Source: an uncultured Eubacteriales bacterium (GTDB lineage Bacteria; Bacillota; Clostridia; Lachnospirales; Lachnospiraceae). Taken from it: DNA of 19,907 nucleotides. Positions 7,601 through 13,890 of the stretch are shown here, one piece after another. Where the stretch lies: assembly GCA_900321525.1 (NCBI GenBank), contig ONWL01000004.1, positions 1 to 19,907 on the forward strand, written 5' to 3'. Positions within the stretch are counted from its first letter, which is position 1; each line of letters opens with the position of its first letter. The translations under genes were made by a program, and so were the position numbers. The notes below the pieces were generated by a model, which had not been told where the DNA came from, did no database searches, and saw only the letters and a program-made list of their open reading frames with translations.

Positions 7601-7960
7601 ATGACTGCAAAACATATGTTATCTGGTTTAAAAATCCTGTTGCTTTCCCTTCTGGTTACTGTGGTACTGTTGCTGGTACTGTCCCTTTTGTATTACAAAC
7701 TGAAATTCGGCACCGGCACGGTCACCATTCTGGTCTTCTTCGTCTATGTGCTCTCCTGTCTCACCGGCGGTTTTCTGGCAGGCAAACATTTCCAGACCAG
7801 AAGAGCCATCTGGAGCCTGGGATTTGGACTGCTGTACTTTTTACTGCTCCTTGGCACCTCCCTTGCCGCCGGCAAGGAAGTGGCAGACCACATCATGAAC
7901 CTGACCGGAATCCTGGCGGCCTGTGCCATCTCCGGAGCCATGGGGGGATTTTTGAGTTAA
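7601..7960 (+). CDS. Small four-helix membrane protein, TIGR04086 type
   Basis: A 119-residue integral membrane protein with four hydrophobic segments at about 10-31, 38-60, 68-90 and 95-117. The pattern of a Gly-rich TGGFLAGK motif after the second helix and a Gly-rich final helix (ISGAMGGFLS) fits the TIGR04086 family of uncharacterised Firmicutes membrane proteins; function is unknown. The ATG at 7601 is preceded by GAGG four bases upstream. The frame is open further upstream, but that stretch runs through a hairpin and has no membrane-protein character. The gene is followed after 10 bp by the first long-hairpin element. Confidence 0.8.
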   Translation: MTAKHMLSGLKILLLSLLVTVVLLLVLSLLYYKLKFGTGTVTILVFFVYVLSCLTGGFLAGKHFQTRRAIWSLGFGLLYFLLLLGTSLAAGKEVADHIMNLTGILAACAISGAMGGFLS

Positions 7961-7970
7961 GTCATGTATC

Positions 7971-8298
7971 TGGGCAATTGCGAAACTATGACACCGAACG
8001 CCTTCCATCAAAATTTTTATTTATAGGGCAGGTATGTACCTATACGTACTGTCTTCGTTGGCAATATGTCTTTCGAAGGCACGCTCCCGCTTCGTGTAGA
8101 ATGCAGCGGCACTAATGTTTTTTATCGTAATATGATATATTACTCAAAAAACAAAGTGCCGGCTTCTACAAGAGCCTTCTTAAGACATATTTGCATTCCT
8201 TGCCAGTACGTAGATAAACTTTACTTTCAACCCTATAAATAAAAATTTTGATGTGCAGGCTGTGTTATGGTGAAATAAAAAAGTTTCACAATTGCCCA
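7971..8298 (+). repeat. Long-hairpin element, copy 1 (MITE-like)
   Basis: The ends TGGGCAATTGCGAAACT (7971-7987) and its complement with one mismatch (8282-8298) are inverted repeats. Pairing continues inward almost to the centre: ATCAAAATTTTTATTTATAG with its exact complement, TACGTACTG with CAGTACGTA, AATATGTCTT with AAGACATATT, TGTAGAA with TTCTACA, and GGCAC...GTGCC at the apex. The whole 328 bp therefore folds as one imperfect hairpin. It shares ends, a CACGCT(C/T)(C/T)CGCTTCG segment and the apex with the other two copies. No clear target-site duplication is seen. It begins 10 bp after the stop of the plus-strand membrane protein gene and contains no gene. Confidence 0.75.
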
Positions 8299-8350
8299 TA
8301 AAAAAACAAAGGATCCATAAATCTTTTCTTACTATGACAGTTCATTTTTC

Positions 8351-8758
8351 TTATACACCAAAAAATCTTAATACAGCAGATATAATCGACCCCACTGCGA
8401 CCCCACATTGTTTCCCTGCTCCTTCCAACAGAGCCGTCACAAACGTACGAAATGAGGTTTTTGCAATGTCGGGTCTTTTTTCCCGTTCCTTCCATTCCAT
8501 TTCCCATACAAGTGCACACATTTTGCAGCTTTCAATCAATTCCTGTACGGTATGCTCTACTTCTCCTGCGGAAAATACATGTCCACAATTACAATAATAA
8601 TCCGAATTCCATATATTCCAACTATGCCTGCACCTTTCACAAAATACATCTTCATTTAAAACTTCTATCAACATATTTCCGCCACAATTCCTATGGATAG
8701 AGTTTGTAGACTTTTCATGACATTTCGGACACTCTGGAAATGGCAGTGGCACCCTCAT
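8351..8758 (-). CDS. Small zinc-ribbon protein, hypothetical
   Basis: 135 residues. Cysteine pairs CPKC (10-13), CERC (40-43) and CNC (56-58), plus Cys25, indicate one or two zinc ribbons in the first half. The second half has a helix and ends in a small-residue and hydrophobic segment (VAVGSIISAVLRFFGV) that could contact a membrane or partner. The ATG at 8758 follows GGAGG by eight bases; a GTG three codons earlier overlaps the ribosome binding site. It is the last gene of the 9682-8351 cassette, 12 bp after the preceding gene. AT-rich codon use differs from the housekeeping neighbours, suggesting acquisition. Function unknown. Confidence 0.7.
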   Translation of the reverse strand: MRVPLPFPECPKCHEKSTNSIHRNCGGNMLIEVLNEDVFCERCRHSWNIWNSDYYCNCGHVFSAGEVEHTVQELIESCKMCALVWEMEWKEREKRPDIAKTSFRTFVTALLEGAGKQCGVAVGSIISAVLRFFGV

Positions 8759-8770
8759 ATACAACACCTC

Positions 8771-9067
8771 CTAATGATTGTTTCTCCATCTTTTCTTTTT
8801 GGCTTCCTCCATGCCACTTTTAAATCCACTACCAAAAGCACATACTAAATCAATTGGAATATCAACTACATTTCGCACCACATACCCCATTCCTTTGGCA
8901 ATTTGTGAAACAATCTCACACAACCATATTCGAAAAGAATGATCACTCATGGATTGACGCACTTCTCTTGCTCTTCTCGTTTCCAGAAATTCCTGTGCCA
9001 GTCTTTTCGCTGTTTCTTCATCTAAAACCTGTCCATTGCCACATTCCATCCCAATCCCTGTACTCAT
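8771..9067 (-). CDS. Hypothetical 98-residue protein of the GTPase-like cassette
   Basis: Starts at the ATG at 9067 with GGAGG six bases upstream. The N-terminal half is charged and helical (DEETAKRLAQEFLETRRARE). The second half has an amphipathic or hydrophobic stretch (about 55-85, VVRNVVDIPIDLVCAFGSG) and a basic tail. The SFRIW segment and what follows resemble SFRTF and its following helix in the adjacent zinc-ribbon protein, but the similarity is too short to prove relation. The gaps to its neighbours are 18 and 12 bp, so it is co-transcribed. No known family recognised. Confidence 0.6.
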   Translation of the reverse strand: MSTGIGMECGNGQVLDEETAKRLAQEFLETRRAREVRQSMSDHSFRIWLCEIVSQIAKGMGYVVRNVVDIPIDLVCAFGSGFKSGMEEAKKKRWRNNH

Positions 9068-9085
9068 CAAACACCTCCTAACCAA

Positions 9086-9682
9086 TTATTCCATATTTTG
9101 TCTCATAAATTCTTTCACAAGAGATATGTAGTTTTGATCAATCAAATCTTCATATGGTGCCACATCTGCCATATCACCCCATTGCCACTGACGCTCGACC
9201 GGAACACGCTTCATAATTTCATTCATCAGTGTCTCTAATCGATAACGTTTCATTGCAGAGCAAGTCACAATTCCGCCATCCCAATCCGGCAAAACTGCCT
9301 TTATTTTCTGCATGACATCTAATTCCTTTTTTGAAATATTCGCTAACTGCTCTGTGCTCGGTATATTTAAACTGGTATTCCATGCATGTTCACCCGGTGC
9401 GATTGCGTCTGCCTTATTAATCACCACCAACATTTTCTCTGTAAATTTGTTTCCTATGCTTTTTTTCAATTCCGACAATGTTCTTTGTATCCCGGCATAC
9501 TGTCGGTTATCTGCTGCCAAAAAACAAAGTACCACATCTACTTCTGGAATGATTTTTTGATACATTTCCTGTATAACCTGCTCTGTTATTTTTTCAATAT
9601 CTTCCGTCTTTTTGACCCCTATACTGTCTAAGAATGCTTTGAACATTCCTATTGTTTCAACCGTCCTTTTGTTTTTTTCCAT
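9086..9682 (-). CDS. GTPase-like protein lacking the P-loop (N-terminally shortened Era/YfjP-type G domain)
   Basis: 198 residues. The sequence from about 40 onward matches the second half of a small G domain: a strand VDVVLCFLAAD (48-58), G4 NKAD (89-92), and a G5-like SAMKRYRLETL (142 on). The G1 P-loop, G2 and a DTPG-type G3 are absent; the N-terminus starts at MEKNKRTVETIG, after where they would be. GTP binding is therefore doubtful. The ATG at 9682 follows AAGGAAG; an ATG at 9703 lacks a good ribosome binding site. It leads a three-gene unit under a near-consensus promoter (9739-9767) shared with the divergent regulator. It could be decayed, or a pseudoGTPase with a structural role. Confidence 0.65.
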   Translation of the reverse strand: MEKNKRTVETIGMFKAFLDSIGVKKTEDIEKITEQVIQEMYQKIIPEVDVVLCFLAADNRQYAGIQRTLSELKKSIGNKFTEKMLVVINKADAIAPGEHAWNTSLNIPSTEQLANISKKELDVMQKIKAVLPDWDGGIVTCSAMKRYRLETLMNEIMKRVPVERQWQWGDMADVAPYEDLIDQNYISLVKEFMRQNME

Positions 9683-9738
9683 ATACCATCTTCCTTTCTT
9701 CATTTTTTTCTATATTCTCTCATATATTTTATAAGTCC

Positions 9739-9788
9739 ATTATAACAATACAAAAGTATTTTGTAAATATCTTGTTTCAAAATAGAAT
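9739..9788. promoter_or_regulatory. Divergent promoters with a 17-bp palindromic operator
   Basis: Minus strand: -35 TTTACA (9762-9767), 17-bp spacer, -10 TATAAT (9739-9744), driving the GTPase-like cassette. Plus strand: -35 TTGTAA (9761-9766), 16-bp spacer, -10 TAGAAT (9783-9788), driving the XRE regulator. A perfect 7-3-7 palindrome, TACAAAAGTATTTTGTA (9749-9765), covers the minus spacer and both -35 regions. This is a fitting place for the adjacent regulator to repress both units. Confidence 0.65.
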
Positions 9789-9808
9789 GAAAGAAAAAAG
9801 GGGATTTT

Positions 9809-10099
9809 ATGTTCGGTGATATTATAAAGCAATTAAGAAAATCCAGAAATTTAAATCAAGTGCAACTTGCTGACTATCTGGGTGTATCCAAGCAAACTGT
9901 ATCTAACTGGGAAAACAACAACATTCTTCCATCTATTGATATGCTGGTGAAAGTGGCCACTTTCTTTTCCGTACAGACAGATTATTTGTTAGAATTAGAT
10001 TCCAGAACTATTTTAGATATATCAGACTTGAGTTTAGAAGAGATTGCACACATTCAACAAATTATCAACGACATACGTTCATTAAAAAAATTAACTTAA
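9809..10099 (+). CDS. XRE-family helix-turn-helix transcriptional regulator
   Basis: 96 residues. An HTH_XRE domain covers about 1-62: the helix LNQVQLADYLGVS (15-27) and recognition helix KQTVSNWENN (28-37) are typical of Cro/CI-like repressors. A short helical C-terminus (70-96) probably dimerises. The ATG at 9809 follows AAGGGGA. It is divergent from the GTPase-like cassette, with a palindrome between them, so autoregulation and control of the cassette are inferred. Confidence 0.85.
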   Translation: MFGDIIKQLRKSRNLNQVQLADYLGVSKQTVSNWENNNILPSIDMLVKVATFFSVQTDYLLELDSRTILDISDLSLEEIAHIQQIINDIRSLKKLT

Positions 10100-10122
10100 C
10101 ATATTTTCACCACATACTTCTC

Positions 10123-10161
10123 AAAAAGCCGACCAGACATGCAAGTGATCTGATCGGCTTT
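10123..10161. terminator. Bidirectional terminator between the XRE regulator and gatB
   Basis: AAAGCCGACCAGA (10125-10137) pairs with TCTGATCGGCTTT (10149-10161), with one G-U. On the minus strand the stem is followed by TTTTT, so it is the better terminator for the aspS2-gatB operon; on the plus strand it can end the regulator mRNA. Hairpin element copy 2 lies between it and the gatB stop. Confidence 0.75.
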
Positions 10162-10182
10162 GCCCTTCTCTATAAGCATGCC

Positions 10183-10412
10183 TCAGTAAAGCAATGGCAA
10201 AACTCCGCAAAATATATAAATTAGGATGCCAAGGAAGGCAGTATGTCTTAAGAAGACTCTTGAAAATGCCGGTACTTATATTTCTGAGACTTTATGTCTC
10301 AGAAATATTTAGTATCCGCTGCATTTTCACCGAAGCGAGAGCGTGTCTTCGAAAGACATATTGCGTACGCAGGCATCCTTTCATAAAGTAAATGGAGTTT
10401 TGCCACTACTGA
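10183..10412 (-). repeat. Long-hairpin element, copy 2 (MITE-like)
   Basis: The outer arms TCAGTA and TGGCAAAACTCC (10195-10206) pair with GGAGTTTTGCCA (10394-10405) and TACTGA. Inner pairings include AGGATGCC/GGCATCCT, TATGTCTTAAGAAGAC with GTCTTCGAAAGACATA, TGAAAATGC/GCATTTTCA, and an apex ATATTTCTGAGAC/GTCTCAGAAATAT. On the minus strand its sequence aligns with copies 1 and 3 (ATATGTCTTTCGAAG, CACGCTCTCGCTTCGG, ATGCAGCGGATACTAA), so it lies in the opposite orientation to them. It abuts the gatB stop codon and separates it from the operon terminator. No gene is present in it. Confidence 0.7.
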
Positions 10413-11852
10413 TTACGCCTTTTCCATCAGTTCTGCCACAATTTTGTTGACAGATGCCGGGTCTGCCTTGCCTTTCATGGCTTTCATGGTCTGTCCTACA
10501 ATAAAGCCCATTGCCTTTTTCTTGCCTGCCTTGTAGTCTGCCACAGACTGAGGATTGGCGGCAATGATTTCCCCTACCACAGTGTACAGGGCACCCTCGT
10601 CATTGACGGTTTTCAGGCCATGTTCTTCTACGTACTGTCTGGGGTCTATGTCTTCCGCAAACATCTGCTCAAAAACTTCTTTTGCCACAGAGCCGTTGAT
10701 TTCCTTTGCCTCTGTCATGGCAATCAGTTCTGCCAGATGAGCTGCGGTGAAGCGGATGTCTTCCGGCTCCATGGTGTGTTCTTTTAACAGGCGCATGGTT
10801 TCACCCATCAGCCAGTTAGAAGCTTTCTTAGGCGCAGCGCCTGCTGCCACTGTTGTCTCAAACATGTCTGCCAATTTCTTGGAACCGGTGAGGATCTCCG
10901 CATCATAGTCGGGAAGTCCAAACTCTGCCACATATCTGGCACGTTTTTCATCACGAAACTCCGGCTGCTGTTCTTTCACGGAATCAATCCATTCCTGACT
11001 GATCAGCACAGGCACCAGATCCGGTTCCGGGAAATAACGGTAATCCTGGGCATCCTCTTTGGAACGCATGGCATAGGAATATTCCTTGTTGTCATCCCAC
11101 CGTCTGGTTTCCTGGATGACCTTCTTTCCCTCTTCAATCAGCTCGATCTGACGGGCACGCTCTCCCTCAATGGCTCTTGCAATGGCCTTGAAGGAGTTTA
11201 AGTTTTTCATCTCGGTACGGGTGCCGAATTCCTCTGCCCCCATCTCCCGCACAGACAGGTTCACATCTGCACGCATGGAACCTTCCTGTAACTTACAGTC
11301 CGATGCTCCCAGATACTGGATCAGCAGACGCAGCTTGTCTAAGTAGGCTACCACTTCTTCTGCGGAACGCATATCCGGCTCTGATACGATCTCGATCAGG
11401 GGTACACCGGAACGGTTGTAATCTACCAGAGAACAATCCTCCCATTCATCATGAACCAGCTTTCCGGCATCTTCTTCCATATGAATTTCATGAATACGGA
11501 TTTTCTTCTTGCCTGCCGGAGTATCAATTTCCACATATCCATTGGTACAGATGGGCGCGTACAGCTGAGAAATCTGATAGTTTTGCGGGTTATCCGGATA
11601 GAAATAATTCTTTCTGTCAAACTTGGTGTATCTGGTAATGTCACAGTTTGTGGCCAGTCCCACTGCCATGGCATACTCTACCACCTGCTTGTTTAATACC
11701 GGCAGAGAACCGGGCATACCGGCACACACCGGACAACTGTGGGTATTGGGGGCACCACCAAACGCAGTGCTGCAGGAACAGAAAATCTTTGTCTTTGTTG
11801 CCAACTCTACATGTACTTCCAGACCAATGACGGTTTCATATACTTTTGCCAT
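10413..11852 (-). CDS. gatB: Aspartyl/glutamyl-tRNA amidotransferase subunit B
   Basis: 479 residues. GatB is the kinase and transamidase subunit of GatCAB: it phosphorylates the side chain of Asp-tRNA(Asn) or Glu-tRNA(Gln) and adds ammonia channelled from GatA. The hallmark IGLEVHVEL (9-17) and zinc-type cysteines FCSC...CPVC (25, 27, 40, 43) are present, as are the cradle motif FDRKNYFYPDNPQNYQISQ and the C-terminal YqeY-like tRNA-binding domain. The start at 11852 is preferred to 11858 because of its spacing from GGGGG. Last gene of the aspS2-gatC-gatA-gatB operon, 18 bp after gatA. Confidence 0.96.
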   Translation of the reverse strand: MAKVYETVIGLEVHVELATKTKIFCSCSTAFGGAPNTHSCPVCAGMPGSLPVLNKQVVEYAMAVGLATNCDITRYTKFDRKNYFYPDNPQNYQISQLYAPICTNGYVEIDTPAGKKKIRIHEIHMEEDAGKLVHDEWEDCSLVDYNRSGVPLIEIVSEPDMRSAEEVVAYLDKLRLLIQYLGASDCKLQEGSMRADVNLSVREMGAEEFGTRTEMKNLNSFKAIARAIEGERARQIELIEEGKKVIQETRRWDDNKEYSYAMRSKEDAQDYRYFPEPDLVPVLISQEWIDSVKEQQPEFRDEKRARYVAEFGLPDYDAEILTGSKKLADMFETTVAAGAAPKKASNWLMGETMRLLKEHTMEPEDIRFTAAHLAELIAMTEAKEINGSVAKEVFEQMFAEDIDPRQYVEEHGLKTVNDEGALYTVVGEIIAANPQSVADYKAGKKKAMGFIVGQTMKAMKGKADPASVNKIVAELMEKA

Positions 11853-11870
11853 TTCCATTTCCCCCTTCCC

Positions 11871-13331
11871 TTACTCTACTGCCACAGCCGGTGTAAATAC
11901 ACCGCTCTGTTCAAATGCGTATCCGGCACGAATCAATGTCTGCTCTTTAAAGCAGTCTCCTAGCAGCTGCATGCCGATGGGCAGCCCCTTGGAATCTCTA
12001 CCCACCGGAATGGAAAGTCCCGGAATGCCTGCCAGATTGGCAGAAATGGTATAAATATCTCCCAGATACATCTTCAATGGGTCGCTTAAGCTTTCTCCAA
12101 GCTTTGGCGCAGTGGTAGGCGCTGCAGGAGCCAGGATGATGTCATATGTTTCAAATGCCCGATCAAATGCCTGCTTGATCAATGCCTTGGTACGCAATGC
12201 TTTCAGATAATAAGCATCATAATAACCGGAACTTAATACAAAGGAACCCAGCATAATACGACGCTTTACCTCCGGTCCAAATCCTTCGGAACGGGATTTT
12301 TTGTACATGTTGTGCAGTCCTTCATAATTTTTGCAACGGTAACCATATTTCACACCGTCAAACCGTGCCAGATTGGAGCTTGCCTCTGCATCGGCGATGA
12401 CATAGTAAGCCGGGATGGCATACTCCACCAAGCCCAGATCGAATTCTTCGATGATGGCGCCTTTCTTTTCCAGTTCCTTTGCGACCCGTTCAATGGCTGC
12501 CTTTACTTCTCCATCCAGACCTGCTCCATAGTAATCTCTTGGCATACCGATTCGCAGCCCCTTCACATCATCTACCAACCCACTGGTAAAATCATAGGAA
12601 TCCCGCTTCACAGAAGTGCTGTCTTTGGGATCGTAAGAAGCAATGGTCTCTAAAATGGTGGCACAGTCTGTCACATTCTTTGCAATGGGTCCAATCTGAT
12701 CCAGAGAAGAACCATATGCCACCAGACCATAACGGGATACGGTTCCGTAAGTGGGCTTCATCCCTGTCACGCCGCAAAAGGCACTTGGCTGACGGATGGA
12801 ACCGCCGGTATCAGAACCCAGTGCATAATAGCACTCATTTGCTGCCACTGCTGCAGCAGAGCCACCGGAAGACCCTCCCGGTACATGGTCTTTATTGTGC
12901 GGATTTCTGGTCACACCAAAGGCAGATGTTTCTGTGGTGCTGCCCATGGCAAACTCATCCATATTGGTCTTTCCCAGAATCACGGCTCCCGCTTTTTCCA
13001 GATTCAAAACGGCTTCCGCTGTATAGCCTGGTACGAAATTGTATAAGATTTTGGATGCACAGGTGGTAAGCATCCCTTTGGTGCATAAATTGTCTTTGAT
13101 TGCCACTGGCACACCGGCCAGAGGACCGGTCAGCTTTCCGGCTTCAATCTCTGCCTGCACACGGGCAGCCTGCGCCAGAGCCTTTTCTTCCTCCACGGTA
13201 ATGTAACAATGATAGGTATCATCCAGTCTGGCAATCCGCTCTAACATTGCTTTGGTGGCTTCTACGGAGGAGATTTCTCTGTTTTGAATCTTCTTTCCCA
13301 GTTCTACTGCGCTGTACTCTATGATGCTCAT
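11871..13331 (-). CDS. gatA: Aspartyl/glutamyl-tRNA amidotransferase subunit A (amidase)
   Basis: About 486 residues of an amidase-signature enzyme that hydrolyses glutamine and passes ammonia to GatB. Counting from the first of two Met codons, the Ser-cisSer-Lys triad is Lys80 (VAIKDN), Ser155 (GGSSGGS) and Ser179 (DTGGSIR), one residue offset from the well-studied staphylococcal GatA. Two adjacent ATGs exist; the second (13331) is six bases from GGAGG and is preferred. 10 bp separate it from gatC. Confidence 0.96.
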   Translation of the reverse strand: MSIIEYSAVELGKKIQNREISSVEATKAMLERIARLDDTYHCYITVEEEKALAQAARVQAEIEAGKLTGPLAGVPVAIKDNLCTKGMLTTCASKILYNFVPGYTAEAVLNLEKAGAVILGKTNMDEFAMGSTTETSAFGVTRNPHNKDHVPGGSSGGSAAAVAANECYYALGSDTGGSIRQPSAFCGVTGMKPTYGTVSRYGLVAYGSSLDQIGPIAKNVTDCATILETIASYDPKDSTSVKRDSYDFTSGLVDDVKGLRIGMPRDYYGAGLDGEVKAAIERVAKELEKKGAIIEEFDLGLVEYAIPAYYVIADAEASSNLARFDGVKYGYRCKNYEGLHNMYKKSRSEGFGPEVKRRIMLGSFVLSSGYYDAYYLKALRTKALIKQAFDRAFETYDIILAPAAPTTAPKLGESLSDPLKMYLGDIYTISANLAGIPGLSIPVGRDSKGLPIGMQLLGDCFKEQTLIRAGYAFEQSGVFTPAVAVE

Positions 13332-13341
13332 CATTTTCCTC

Positions 13342-13635
13342 CTATTCTACCGTCTTTGGCACTTTATATGCACCGTCCTTCTGTGCCGGTGCATTTGCCA
13401 GCATGTTCACACTGTCATCCCCATTGGTGACCACATCCTCCCGGAACACATTGTGTACCGGAAACACATGACTCATGGGTTCTACCCCTTCTGTATCCAA
13501 TTCATTTAATGTATCAATATAATCCAGCATACTTTCCATATCCTTCTTCGCTGCTGTTCTCTCTTCCCCAGATAGTTCCAGCTTCGCCAGGATACCTACA
13601 TACTCCATCGTTTCATCTGAAATCTGATTTGCCAT
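13342..13635 (-). CDS. gatC: Aspartyl/glutamyl-tRNA amidotransferase subunit C
   Basis: 97 residues (98 from the first of two adjacent ATGs at 13638). GatC wraps around and stabilises the GatA-GatB pair. The conserved N-terminal helix (ISDETMEYVGILAKLELSGEE), the MLDYIDTLNELDTEGVEPMSHV segment and LANAP near the C-terminus are typical. The ribosome binding site is AAAGGAG. A hairpin element (copy 3) has been inserted between it and aspS2. Confidence 0.95.
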   Translation of the reverse strand: MANQISDETMEYVGILAKLELSGEERTAAKKDMESMLDYIDTLNELDTEGVEPMSHVFPVHNVFREDVVTNGDDSVNMLANAPAQKDGAYKVPKTVE

Positions 13636-13654
13636 CATCCGGCTCCTTTCTTAC

Positions 13655-13890
13655 TTTATTACGGTAGGCAATTGCGAAACTATAACACCGAACGCTTTTC
13701 ATCAAAATTTTTATTTGAAAAACACGCTTTCGCTTCGGTTTCATGCAACGGTACTAATATTTTTTATCACTTATTGTTCAAAAAATAAAGTACCGGCATT
13801 CCACAGAGTTTTTCAAATGAAAAAATTTCTGATGTACAAGCTGTTTTCCGGGTTGTTCAAGAAGTTTCGCAATCTCCTATTTATTACGGT
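13655..13890 (+). repeat. Long-hairpin element, copy 3, with flanking 11-bp direct repeats
   Basis: TTTATTACGGT occurs at 13655-13665 and again at 13880-13890, flanking a 214-bp element. The element begins AGGCAATTGCGAAACT and ends in AGTTTCGCAATCTCCTA, imperfect inverted repeats. Inner arms pair (TATTTGAAAAAC with GTTTTTCAAAT; GGTACTAATATTTTTT with AAAAAATAAAGTACC). The right-hand repeat includes the aspS2 stop codon. Removing the element and one repeat leaves a normal gap of roughly 25 bp from aspS2 to gatC with the gatC ribosome binding site intact. This is the clearest sign that the family transposes. No gene is present in it. Confidence 0.8.

Noticed and set aside
7971..8298. CRISPR array or tRNA cluster in the repeat-rich intergenic regions
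   Set aside because: The repeats are inverted arms of long hairpins, not short regularly spaced direct repeats, and no cloverleaf with a T-loop was found.
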